Assembly (NCBI RefSeq): GCF_030272615.1
Contig: NC_081406.1
Location: 395,150,439-395,214,438, forward strand
Length of the DNA: 64,000 bases
Reading direction: 5' to 3'
Source of the DNA: Cryptomeria japonica
Taxonomy: Eukaryota > Streptophyta > Pinopsida > Cupressales > Cupressaceae
Under the pieces are notes generated by a model. That model was not told the origin of the DNA. It worked only from the letters and a program-made list of their open reading frames with translations, and did no database searches. Position 1 is the stretch's first letter. Each line of letters starts with the position of its first letter. Below, piece after piece: positions 1 to 11,459 of this stretch. Made by a program: the position numbers and the translations under genes.

Positions 1-1609
1 TACAATGCAGGAAGGGTCCCATAACCCTTGTGTATCTCTCTCTTCTAAGAAGAGAGTCTCTACACTCTTAGGTTGTCAGGAAACCCTTCACCCCCAAGGC
101 TACTCTACCCTCCTAAGGGTGAGTATGGCCTTGCAACACCCAAAAAAATAAATCATTCAACAAATAAGGAAAAAGCACAAGGAAGGACTCAAGATGAACT
201 TCCCAAAACTACAAAGAAAACAACCAGCAAAAGCACAAAACAATCCTTTTCACATTTACAAAAAAAAAGCATTTACAAGAATAAATTTCTACCAACCTTA
301 AACCTGCAAATTGATATGAGGAGAAGTTGAAGAAGAGCTGCCCAATCCACTAATCTTTTTCCTTCTCCATACTTATAAAATGCAACTCCAAGAAACCAAA
401 AACAAACTACAACAAGAATTCTAAATCCTCAAAAATGGAGAGTGGGTGATCAAAATTCTCCCTCTCAAACCCTTCCCTAAGAAGACTCTTTTCACTCTTT
501 CCAACCTCTTGGAAAGGGTGAGAGATTTCATAGGTTGGTCTTTCCAACCTCTTATAGGCTCTCTAAAAAAACCAACTCAAAAAGCTTAAAAAAAGTGGGG
601 AAGAGAAACTATCATTCAATTGGAAGGTTGTCTAACCTAGGAGAAATCCTCAAAAGTTGAATTTCGGCCATCTTGGAAAACTCAACTTTTGAGGGGACTT
701 GACAGTCACCTGTGAGTGGACACATGGCTAAAATTGACCTTTACCCATAGGTATAACATATGGACCTTTAAAAATACCCATAACCTAACCTTAGGATTTA
801 GTTTGACCCTCTAGAAACTCACCCAAAGTTTACCTACGGGTCAACATTGAGTTGACCTTTCTAATGATTCTCTATCTAAGACTCTCTTGGGACCATACTA
901 AGATATTTTATAAAATGCATTGGTTATACAAATTCCCTCCAAGGGACATGTCACTGCCAACTCGCTTCACAACACGTGTCAAGTGACACCACACAAATAC
1001 ACCATATTTAAATACACATAAAAATGTCTCTTTTTTGGAATTATCAAATTCAACAAATTCAATTTAAACACACATACAAGCATAAACATTTACAAATAAA
1101 ACACATTACACACGAGGTGTTGTCTCTCCAAATAGACAACCCTTGGCTTCACAAACACACATAGGTTTAGCTTGATTCTCTGAATAGTTTCCATGGTCAC
1201 ATGGATTAGTTTTCTTGCACATCTCACTTTGCACATTAGTAATCCCAAATAATCACATATAATATTAATATATGAAAAGAATACAATTCAGACAATTTGC
1301 ATCCAATTTCAATTATAACAATCAAATTACCATTTATCAAATACTATCCACATAAAATAATTTACTAAATAGCATCGTCATAATCATCATGAAATTCAAT
1401 CATCCATAAGGCATGCATCCATAATTTCTAACATCATAAATAAAGTACTGCAAATTAGAGATATATGGCATACACCATATCAATGTTATCCAATCACTGG
1501 ATCATATAGAATCTATGTCCATAATGCATCAAAATAAAGTATCAATAATAGGTCCAAAACATGAAAAATAACTGCAATGCTATGATGGCTTGGGGTAGGG
1601 CCTCACAAA
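1..1609. other. No gene recognised; AT-rich repeat-like sequence
   Basis: No open reading frame with recognisable protein motifs occurs on either strand; the longest open stretch (73-330, plus) is lysine- and serine-rich low-complexity sequence. Similarity to copia-type LTR sequence begins only near 1610. It may be the non-coding part of an older transposable element, but I cannot assign it. Confidence 0.5.
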
Positions 1610-2225
1610 ATTTAATTTTTCTTACGCCTACATGTAAATAAATTGTAATATCTTTGTAAGTTGACATAAGGAATTTATGTTTGTGTTTGGGAAAGGTATT
1701 TAAGTCAATCAAGTTAGGTTATTTTGGTGATGGATAAGGATTAATAAAAAGGTAATAGAATATATTAGTGTAATATTGTATGAGCAATCTTGATCGACAT
1801 AATGAAAATGTAATATTCTGTAGTTAGTCTTGGATTTTGATTTAGTTGTTTGGGAAGAAAAGCAAGATACTGGTAAGGAAGGACACAATGTAAAATGGTA
1901 TAGATTGTGCTTTAATCGAAACTCATCTAGCATAGAAGATGCACTCTTAGAGTTTAGAATTTTGTTTGTAACTCCATATGTTTTGTTTGTAGTCAATGAG
2001 TCTCCTTTTGTGATGAGCAGTGTGCTCTAGGTTGTTGGCCTTCCTGCATGTGCAGGCCCCTATTGTAATATATATTCATCTGGCTAGTGGATAGATATTG
2101 TGGGTTTGCAATCCCAGCGTGGTTTTTCCTCTTTGAGGTTTTCCATGTATAAATCTTTGTGTTATGGTGTATGCTCTTGTGGTTGCTTCATTTCTATTTG
2201 TTATTATATTCTTTCATTTTTACCG
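1610..2225 (+). repeat. Copia-type LTR fragment
   Basis: The stretch resembles, in the same order, the LTR at 45025-45686 (minus): a segment containing gcctacatgt, then gtaagttgacataagg, then a block ending in gatgagcagtg..ctctagg and ccttcctgcatgtgcaggcccc. It continues into the end-of-LTR block with tggtttttcc and ttccatgta that recurs in every copia LTR here. Both ends are truncated: the left fades into unrelated sequence near 1610, and the right passes directly into ORF2 sequence without a recognisable LTR terminus or primer-binding site, so a deletion is inferred. Confidence 0.6.
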
Positions 2226-2543
2226 GTTACCAGTTTGATTCTTTGACAAAGGCATCAACCCAAAAAGCCATGGAAAAATTTAAAGATTCTAAAGTTCAAA
2301 CATTTTTGCAAATGATTAGTAATGATAAGGCCCAACTAGATAAAGAGTTAAAACTAATTGATGAGGCCTTAGCGGAAGGCGGTAAAATTTATATCTTGTC
2401 TAATTTTGACCAATTTTACTACTGAGATAGACAAATAGATAGATAATTGTAGAGGAGAGAGCTCATATTTCTCAGGCTTATGATCCTACAACTAACTTAA
2501 CCGACTTTCAGTGCTTAACTGGAACTCATTCTTGCATAGTTAG
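2226..2543 (+). pseudogene. Fragment of retrotransposon ORF2 (coiled-coil part)
   Basis: Residues encoded at about 2230-2425 include SNDKAQLDKELKLIDEAL, which aligns without gaps to TSDKAKLTDEMKRIDEAL in the ORF2 copy at 45924-47602 (minus). This is the charged, probably coiled-coil part of the ORF2 family described at 54027-55196. The N-terminal domain is missing, because LTR sequence lies directly upstream, and the reading frame decays after 2425. The gypsy long repeat starts at 2544. A piece from the C-terminal end of the same ORF type lies beyond the gypsy element at 16900-17110, so the gypsy element probably inserted into an ORF2-bearing element. No function is known to me. Confidence 0.55.
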
Positions 2544-5500
2544 TGTAGCATAGGAAATTGAAAATCATCACAAGCAATTCAATATTAGTCATAGCTCAAT
2601 CACAAAAGTTCAAATGCAATGATCAATCCTAATTACATCCAATAGAGATATGAAAACAAGATATTCAAGATCGAAAACCTAAGCAAACCAAATGCAGACT
2701 TGAATGTCTCCTTCATGTGGCTCCATTGTCCTTCTTTCTTCTTCAAATAGCTTTGTTGTGGATCTCACCTACTAGTGCATACACATGAGATGAAAGCAAG
2801 TAGACAAGATAGTAGCGCAAGAATACTCGAAGCGTGATTGATTCGACAAAGTGATTTGAAAAAGTGATTAGTTCGATAATGTGATTAGTTGGGATTGAAG
2901 AAAATCATCCAATTTATAGACAAATTGGAGAGATGACAAGATTAGCATGAATTTGATTCGAATGGAAATTCAAATCAAGAATAGCAAAATTATGACAAGT
3001 GTATGGTAAATTGCTATGCAAGGATTTATGACGATTTATGACAATTTATGACAAATTGCTATGCAAAGATTTATGACAAGAATTTGAAATAGAAATAGAC
3101 ATTTAGGAATTTAGGAGAAATTAGAAAATTAGGTTAGAAATGATGACTTGGAAATTAGGAAATTGATGAAAATTAGGTAAATTAATTAATAATTTCCCAT
3201 TCATTAATTAATTCACAAAAATAAGAGGAAATTGAATTAGAAATTAGGAAAATTAGAAAATTGGAAAATAGGAATTAGGAAATGAGGAAATTAGGAATTT
3301 AGTGAATTAATTATTAATTAATTCACAAAGAGGGAATTTAGAAATTGATGAAAAATTAGGAATTTAGGAGAAATTAAGTAAACCAATTAATAATTTGTCA
3401 TTTATTAATTAATTCACAAAAAGAGGAATAATTAGTTAGCCAATTAAATTAAACATTTAATTGTGACACAAAGACCTAGGATAAATAAATAAATCATTTA
3501 ACCTAGAGGGAAAATGACAAACAAGATTAAATGAATAAATCATGAAACCCTAGAAGATGAATTAGAAAATGCAAGAATGACAATTAGGTCTTGATTTAGG
3601 ATAATTAATGTCGATTCAATTTGATCATGATTCTGACTGACAAAGGACCAATGCTGACAAATGATTTGATTGATAAATGCGCCAATTGATGAGGAACAAT
3701 GACTAATTGATCCAAATTGACATGATTGAGAAAGACGACGATCGATGACAAATTGATCGCAAAAATGACAAAATTGACAAGAAGACAAGATTGAAAATGA
3801 TAACGATCGATGACAAATCGATCGCAAAATGACAAGATTGACAAGAGGACAAAACCCTAATTAGGATTGACGATGTCCAAAATGATGATAAATTAGCACG
3901 CACATTGATGCGACAAGATAAGATTGACCAAAATCATGACTGAAGATTGTTGTCGACAAGACCAATTTTGAAAGCAAGACAACTGAAGAATGCAGAAGGA
4001 CTTGATGCTCGCAAATGATAAAGACCAAATGTGTGACATAGGAGAAATGTTAATGCGATGCAAAAACCCTAAAATAAGGCAATGCGTAAATGTTAAAGTA
4101 CGATTGCGCAAGCGTTGCCCATTTTTAGGTGTCTACATTTTGCCCCTCTTTGAGACAATGTGATTTTAAGCGTTGTTTCAAAGAACAATAATGAAAATGC
4201 CCCAGACAATGACAATGACATATGCATGCCCCCTCGAGGAATTGGCCGGAAACATGCAGAAAAGAGGCCAATTGATCGATAATAATGATAGAACATGATA
4301 GGAGCAAACAGACTAACAATCGGAGATCGGATGCATGAAGGAAAAGCAATTGAAGGTGCAAAAGACCGTGACCAACATGAGCTGGAGAGAGTGCACGTCC
4401 ATCTATGCACTGACAAAGATCTATAAATGAGACAAAGAGAGTGAAAATTGCTCATTTGCACTAGCCAAAGAGGAGGATTTGTTGCTCTGGAAAATGACAC
4501 TTGCAGAGAGATGGTGAACATTCCAAGGGAAGATCACCTCAAAGAATGTGTACACATGTACAGATGATTGGATGATGCGGGAGCAGCGGTATGTATCTCA
4601 AAAACCCATGTTTTCAATTTTATGAATTTTTATCACTTGCGGGACATTGCGGGGCCCACAGGAAATGCAAAAAGTGACTTCTGCGCTTGTGTAGGGTGAA
4701 TCCTGCACTTGTGTAGGGGACACAGGTGTAGGTTATGTGACATAGGCATAGGATAAAGAACACAGGCGTAGTTGTGCCCTGGGAACTTAATTTTGGGCAA
4801 AAAAATAGCATGCAAATGATCCGAAAAGGGGGGATAAGAATAGGATAGGTCAAAATAGATTAAAAACACCCTAATTTGGACATGAAACAAGGAAATGCAG
4901 CCCATAGGAGCAAACTCTAAAACTGACAAAATGTGCCCCAATTGTGATGCAGAGTCGACAGTATTCATTGATCACGCGGGAGAACCGACCAGACTGCTTC
5001 ATGTTACGACATAGACTCAGGATCACAGATAGAGACACATTAGCAGGACTTGGAATATACTATATCACATTCATGCTCGAGATTAGGGCAAATACAGGAC
5101 TACTGACTGCATTGGCAGAGTGATGGCATTCAAAGACTTCTTCATTCCATCTGGCGACTAGAGAGGCGACGGTGACACTAGAGGATGTATGGCATATCCT
5201 CCACATTTTGATTCATGGAGAGATGGTAGAGTATGACCCAGTGATGGGGACAGATGCTTTGTGCAGATTATTTGAGTGTGACACAGATGATCTGGATATC
5301 ATAGAGAGGGAGATTGGCTGGGAGACCATGGCATCAGAGTATGATCGACGATATGTAGTGATAGTAGTGGTTATAGCATGCCTACTAGCAGGGGACAAAC
5401 GAGGACATGGATTCCCTATTGGATGGGGAAGAGTGCTAGAGTGGATGGTGATAGAAGGTACAGTGTATGCATGGGGACCATGTGTACTAGCTATGCTGTA

Positions 5501-5853
5501 TTTTTCAGTTGCATCAGATAGCATATCAGGGAGTGCAGACTTTGAGCTGTGGAGTCACATTGTTACAGGTATGGGCATTTGAGCACATAGCCATATGCCG
5601 ACTGATTGTAGAGAGACAGGTATTACCACACTGACCATATGTGTACTACTATAGGGGAGCACTGAGATAGGGTCCTTTTGGATACATATTGTATTGGCGA
5701 CATGAGCTAGACAGATTGAGAGAGTTCACATGGAGGCCATATCGTGATTGCCCTGGATGGTCAGATGATAGTGATGACCTACCATATTTTAGACAAGAGA
5801 GGTACCTGATTGGGCGACCAGTGAATCGCCAGAGAGTGATTGAGATGTTCCTA
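2544..5853 (-). repeat. Gypsy long terminal repeat, left copy (3' LTR), minimum extent
   Basis: The sequence matches 13491-16811 nearly continuously, with scattered substitutions and small indels. The match begins at TGTAGC and ends at the shared block gtgattgagatgt. The right end given here is only where similarity to the other copy stops; it does not show a CA terminus, so the true LTR may extend further right and the right-hand copy may be truncated. Within it lie AT-rich low-complexity sequence (about 3100-3460), an area rich in gatcgatgacaaa (3730-3850), short cacaggcgtag-like repeats (4690-4770) and the first half of an antisense plant-mobile-domain-like ORF (from about 5130). Confidence 0.7.
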
Positions 5854-6842
5854 CCAAAGAGAGTCAGATGATAGTTTGGAGAAAGGCAGGATGTACCTAG
5901 GAGGACTGCACACTTTGCCCGATCTCACAGAGAGACGAGTCAGTGGGGGAGTATGATTCAGCCACATATAGCATATGCTAACTTTGCATAGCTATAGCAG
6001 AGACAATGGGATTGGAGATCAGATTTGGAGGACGCCGGGATGATAGAGGAGTATGAGAGATGGTTTGCACGACGATGGCCAGTGCCATTGACAGATCCCG
6101 ATATTCTGGTACCTAGGAGACAGGAGGACTTCCCACTCGCTGGAGAGGAGGAGGGAGATGATGAGGACGAGGAGGATGAGGGTAGGCATAAGGATGAGGG
6201 GGATGATGAGGATGGAGATGAGGATGGGGATGATGAGGATGAGCCAGATTCAGGCGAGCAGGAGGCATTGCAGGATATACCCATAGAGCCGGAGACAGTT
6301 AGCATAGAGGAGATGGAGATGTGCAGGGCTACCATAGCGAGTCAGCATGATCATATTGCGACATTAGAGAGACAGAATGCCATCTTGAGGATAGAGAAAG
6401 ATCAGTTTAGAGTGAAGATAGCTAGACTTATAGCGGCTCAAGATACAGCCATAGCTCAGGCACAGCGAGAAGAACAGAGAGTCACTGAGTATATAGGGTC
6501 GATTAGGGATGCTAGTGCACGGGAGATGGCACAAATGTTGGTACAGATGTTGGTAGAGACTGGAGAGGAGATACGCCATTAGAGGGCACTATATGAGAGT
6601 GCAGTCCCACCAGAGCAGAGAGCAGCTTCATATCGGGCACGATCGAGGACAGAGAGTAGGGCATGCTCTCGGAGGTCATTGAGCAGCATGGGGGTGAGTG
6701 GACCTATGAGACCACCATAGCCAGGACCAGGAGGGACATCATCTGTGAGACATGGCAGGGATGAGGAGGATAGAGGGAGCACCCAATGACAGAGGCATGT
6801 ACTCCTTAGGATAGAGACAGATGACATTATGTAGTTTGACAT
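5130..6842 (+). pseudogene. Plant-mobile-domain-like ORF, antisense in the gypsy element, left copy
   Basis: The translation contains VTLEDVWHILHILIHGE followed by IACLLAG and then WAFEHIAICRL and WRPYRDCPGW, the order expected of the plant mobile domain (aminotransferase-like, PF10536), a family found in transposon-encoded and domesticated plant nuclear proteins. Downstream (6025-6582) come an acidic Asp/Glu stretch (about residues 45-75 of that segment) and a probable coiled coil (LERQNAILRIEKDQFRVKIA). Breaks are a one-base insertion in the T-run near 5502 relative to the right-hand copy, a TGA near 5633 present in both copies, and stops at 5869-5874. The ORF runs opposite to the element's gag and integrase. 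It may be a captured gene fragment; its role in the element, if any, is unknown. Confidence 0.6.
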
Positions 6843-7931
6843 TTTGTAGTCAGCCTACGGGCCATACTTAGGACAGACAGTCCAATTTTGTACTCCGATA
6901 TTATTTGGATATATGATATGATATGCATCGATATGATGGAATGCAATGTGTTATGACTTATAGTTGCTTTCTATGTATGGATGACTTATGCACTGGTGAT
7001 GTATTATTATGGAACATGTATGGATATATTTTTTTATGTGTTTTTGATGCATTTATAATATGAAATGGATAAAATGCTTGATATGATGCTTGATGTAATG
7101 CAAATGTACTAACCAAATGGATGCAGGATGTAGCATATGTGTGTGGAAAATTCGGAGCACTAGACTAAACTGACTATCCGAACCGATGGAAGAAATGTTA
7201 GTAAGAAGAAGATGAGACAAAGGACAGGTAGAGACGAAGAAAAACTTGCTTTCAGTAATGCACTTTGTGGGTGAGAACCTTTATTTTAATGTAGCAAAAT
7301 GGATGCATAGCATCATGGCATTGAAGGCCAGAGCTGAAATGCAACCCTTTTTTGCAAAAGACAGACACATCACAGACAAACAACAATCACAACAAAAAAG
7401 AAAGGACCATGAACCATCCCGGTCACTCTAAATCACTCAGTGACATCATCGAGCAACATAGGAATATGATTGAAACCAAAGATAAATCAGTAAAAAGATA
7501 AGATGCACAAATTCTAACAAGTCAAACAAACATCTTGATCTTCATTGTCAAAAGTTGAAAGTGCTGATAGGGTGATCATGCTGTCTGGTTTCAGGACATG
7601 CGGTACCCCATCTAAGACAGGACACAGTCTTGTTTTGAGTATACCACACCCTTTATGAGACTCATGATAGTGTGCCAAGGACAAATAAATTTGCAGTTGA
7701 TTGATATGACAAGTGCGATCAGTTTGAATGTCTGGTTTGATTGAAAAGTTCATCTGTTTAAGCATGATTTCATTAAAGCATAGTGTATGATTGCATGTCG
7801 TTGGAGGGATGCTCAGGGATCTATCTATGCACAAAGGGATCATTTTTTTTTGTTTTGTTTTGCTTTTCGAGATTTTAAAAATTTTTTGTGTTCATTTTTT
7901 TCAGGACTTTATTTGATGTTTAGATATTTTT
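6843..7931. other. Gypsy 3' non-coding region
   Basis: No protein signal was found on either strand beyond short unconvincing frames (for example 7246-7431 and 7514-7843). The sequence contains several atatgatatgatatgcatcgatatgatg-like stretches near 6910-6940. It lies between the antisense ORF and the minisatellite and should contain, or be near, the inner end of the left LTR, but I could not identify that boundary. Confidence 0.45.
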
Positions 7932-8236
7932 TCAGGACATTTTTCAATTTTTTTTGAATTATTTCTGGACATTTTTCAATTTTTATGATTTATTTCAGGA
8001 CATTTTTCAATTTTTATGATTTATTTCAAGACATTTTTCAATTTTTATGATTTTATTTCAGGACATTTTTCAATTTTTATGATTTATTTAAGGACATTTT
8101 TCAATTTTTATGATTTATTTAAGGACATTTTTCAATTTTTATGATTTATTTTAGGACATTTTTCAATTTTTATGATTTATTTCAGGACATTTTTCAATTT
8201 TTATGATTTATTTCAGGACATTTTTTAATTTTTATG
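7932..8236. repeat. 31-bp minisatellite, about ten copies
   Basis: The unit reads about ggacatttttcaattttt then atgatttatttca and is repeated head to tail, with single-base variants (tttca/tttaa/ttcaag) and a longer variant in the first unit. It lies in the non-coding part of the gypsy element downstream of its integrase. Confidence 0.9.
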
Positions 8237-8710
8237 TTCTAGTGATTGATCATGACAAGGGGAACACACCCAATGTACATCAGAAAGACATATAAAGTGA
8301 CCAGGACCAAAACATATGCACAAGAAATGGAGTATGTAAGACAATGATGTTGACCAATCACAAGCCTGGAACAGAACAGTGGGTCAAGACAAAGATAGGC
8401 ATGATAAACCTGCTGAGAGAAAGCATAGCTTAGAGGTCATGACAGATGATGGAGCAATGATCTCATTTTACACATGGCACCTGTTTGCCAAGTTTTCACC
8501 ACGGTACTTGCCCAAAGCGCCTGTTCACCAGGTTTTCACTAGAGGGTGAATCATTTTTCTTTACTTTTTTGCTCTTTTCCTCTTTTGCTTTTTTTTTTCA
8601 CTTTTTTTTTTTTTGTATTTTTCTGCTTTTTTTTTTTTTTTGTATTATTTTTTCTTTTTGATTTTTTTATATTTTTTCAGGATCATACTTGAAGAAGTGC
8701 TGATAGAAAA
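8237..8710. other. Non-coding, with long T-rich (polypurine on minus) tract
   Basis: From about 8540 to 8690 the plus strand is almost all T with some C, so the minus strand is a long A/G tract immediately downstream of the integrase stop. Two short parallel phrases (gcacctgtttgccaagttttcac and gcgcctgttcaccaggttttcac, near 8476 and 8518) form an imperfect repeat. A polypurine tract used for plus-strand priming could lie here, but its exact place cannot be set. Confidence 0.4.
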
Positions 8711-10063
8711 TTATGCCCAGTACTTGCGAAGGTGCATGCTATTGATAGGATCAGACAAAGGTTCACCTTCTGGAGTGGCAAGTTGATATGCCCCCGAGCC
8801 ATAGGCTGTAGTCACTATGAAAGGCCCAACCCAATTAGGTTCAAACTTACCTTTGATGACATCAGTAGATTGTGCATTCTTAGGGTTTGCCTTTAAAACC
8901 AGATCTCCCACTTCAAAGTGTCACCCTTTGACCTTCTTATTATAAGAGCGACAGAGACGGTTTTGATATGCTTGCAAATGTGTCAGGGTTGTCTGACATT
9001 TCTCATCTAACATCTCAAGCTGATGCAACTGAGAGACTCTGTGCATCTCATCATCAATCAAATGTTGCAAGGAAACATGCAAGGAAGGAATCGCCACTTC
9101 CAAGGGTAAAATGGCTTCTGCACCATACACCAAGGAATAAGGTGTTGCACCAGTAGGTATGTGGATAGAAGTGTGATAGGCCCATAGTGCTGGATTCAAC
9201 TATACATGCCAATCTCAACCAGCGTCATTGACAACCTTTTTCAGGATCTTGATAATGGTTTTATTTGATGCTTCGGCTTGACCATTACCCTGTGGATAGT
9301 ATGGACTAGAGAAACGGTGTTGGATATGAAACTTTTCACAGAGTTCCTTGACATCTTTATTCTTGAAGAGATGACCATTATCTGTGACTATGGCAAGGGG
9401 AACCCCATATCGGCATATGATATAATTCAATAGGAATTTTGAAATTTGCACACCAGTGATATAGGTCATGGGGATAGCCTCGATCCATTTTGTAAAATAC
9501 TCTGTGGCTGTAATGATAAACTTGTGTCCATTTGTAGATGTCGGGTGAATCTTGCCAATAAGATCCAATCCCCATTGAGAAAAGGGCCACGGAGATATGA
9601 CAGAAGGAAGCTCTTGGGCTAGTGCATGAATGTAATTTCCATGGATCTGGCATTTGTAGCACTTCTTAACAAAATCATGAACATCCTTTTCCAGAGTGGG
9701 CCAATAATACCCAGCACGAATCAACTTTTTGGCTAAGCTCAGACCATTGAAATGGCCCCCACATATACCATCATGAACCTCGTGTAAAGCCGTTTGTGCT
9801 TCGTCAGAATCCAAACACCTGAAGAGGGTATGGTCAAAGGAACGACAGTAAAGGGTGTCGGCAATGATGACATATTTGGCTGTCTGTCGGATGAAGGCTC
9901 GGCGTTGGTTAGCGGAAAGGTTAGGTGGTAAGGTTTGGGATTGGATGGACTGGGATATCTTGATCTTTCTTGGGGAATGGAGTGTCAATAGGACTTTGGA
10001 TAGGATGGACAAGAATAGGGGAATCATCATGAGTTTCTGGGAAGATGAGATCCTGGTCAACAA
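8711..10063 (-). pseudogene. Ty3/gypsy integrase
   Basis: Integrase inserts element cDNA into nuclear DNA. Three consecutive minus-strand segments (10063-9215, 9199-8921, 8911-8711) together give an almost whole protein. First comes the HHCC zinc domain (HEVHDGICGGH, then CYKC). The DDE core follows, with Asp in WGLDLIG, Asp in VTDNGH and Glu in GQAEASNK, all catalytic positions present. The C-terminal part includes TPYSLVYGAEAILPLE and a GPF/Y-type module (GPFIVTTAYGSGAYQLATPEG) before the stop. The frame is broken only near 9210 and 8915, so this is the best-preserved gypsy gene in the window. The N-terminal overlap (9921-10063) with the upstream Gag-like frame marks the fusion point where RT and RNase H are missing. 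Family assignment is firm; activity is unlikely. Confidence 0.88.
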
Positions 10064-11459
10064 TTGGATGGGATGATAAGGTTTCAGGATCTTGATCTTG
10101 ATCTATTTTAACACGCGTTTCTTTATGCTCTAAATTATCCTCTTGACATGGGGTTAGAATTTGGATATGCATGGGGGATTTTGGCAAGGGATTAATGTTT
10201 TGAAATGAAGGAAATGGACTTTGAACATTTGTGATGGATTCTGGCAAGGAATCAATTCTTGAACATGAGGAAGAGGGACTTCGAATGGGGTCCTCTAAAA
10301 CAGGTAATGGCAATAAAGTGCATGGTGGCATTGGGTCTTGTATTTCTGAAACATGACAAGGATGTGCATCATGAATTGGATTATCTTGGCAATCAATTAT
10401 GGATAGCTCTTGGATAATTGCATCCTTGGGTGTATTGATTGATGAGGACAATATGGAAGGTTCCTGTGAAACTTCTAAAGGTGTATGGATAGATGCTACT
10501 GGAGAGTCAATTTGTTTGTGGGGGGATGAGGCATTGCTAGACATAATTGTATTATCTTGATCTTCTTCAAAGAACTCACTTGGTAATTTCCTTAAGAGCA
10601 TTGCAATAAAGCCACCTTTCTTTCGAGGTTTTGACATGGTTGTATCTAGAATTTGAACTTGTTTGGCAAGAATTTGGTCTTGGTTTGATGTCATGTTTTG
10701 ATTTTGAACTAGATGTTGCTCAAATTGGTTTGACATGTTCAAAATTTGGCTTGGTGCATGTTGCAAGTTTTGTTTTTGAATTTGTGATTGTGGTTGTTGA
10801 TATTGATATGTTGATTGAACTTGTTGATATTCCACCATTGGTTGAACTATTTGTGGACATTGTATAGTTGGTTGGACATATTGTTGAAATTGGACCATTG
10901 GTTGTCTTGGCTATATATGTTGGACCATTGGTTGTGTCTGTTGGAAATGTTGGAGCTATTGAACAATTGGTTGTGATGGTTGAAAATCTGATTGATAGTA
11001 AACACCTTCTTGTTCTTGATGTGAAGGCACATAATGTTGAAATTGATGTTGCCTCTTTTCTTGAAAATGTTTCATCATCTCTATTTGGGAGAGGACAGCT
11101 GGTATGTCTGATCGTTCAAGAAGAGATCTTACATCAATTGGCTCAATCTTTGGATTTCAACCTAGAAATTTTTGAAACATTTTGGACATTTGTGATCTAT
11201 TCTTCTCAATGCTTTTCACTCTTTGTTCCAATATCTCCTCTTCTTGAGCTAGTTTCTCCTCTAGTTTTTGTATTTGGACATTTACATCATTATGATAAGT
11301 TTGATCCAAGTTCTGAGACATGTAGAGATTGGATTGACATGATTGATTTCTCAATTGTGATGACATGGCTTCGTAAGAAGGTTGAGACCTCATTTCAACA
11401 AACATGTCACTATGCAAGGCAACTAATGGGATTGACAAATACAACCTAAAGGATGACAA
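10064..11459 (-). pseudogene. Gag-like region of the gypsy element, low complexity
   Basis: On the minus strand, downstream of the leader, one segment (11459-11157) carries a likely coiled coil (QIQKLEEKLAQEEEILEQRV). A run of Gln/Asn-rich imperfect repeats follows (about 10960-10730), then a long Pro/Ser/Asp-rich frame (10898-9921) that overlaps the start of the integrase frame. No zinc knuckle and no clear retrotransposon Gag core is visible. The position between leader and integrase makes Gag, or a Gag-Pol linker, the most likely identity, but composition alone cannot prove it. Frame changes near 11150 and 10900 break it. Confidence 0.45.

Noticed and set aside
5213-5524. Minus-strand open frame of 103 residues
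   Set aside because: It is the shadow of the plus-strand mobile-domain-like ORF and has no motifs.
5958-6335. Serine- and proline-rich minus-strand frame
   Set aside because: It is the reverse complement of the acidic codons of the plus-strand ORF.
8560-8690. Long T-run as a terminator or poly(A) insertion
   Set aside because: No target duplication or retroposed gene is visible; it fits a non-coding purine tract of the gypsy element on the minus strand.
10868-11449. Plus-strand frame of 193 residues
   Set aside because: It lies opposite the Gag-like region and its hydrophobic, valine-rich content reflects reverse-read Gln/Asn repeats.
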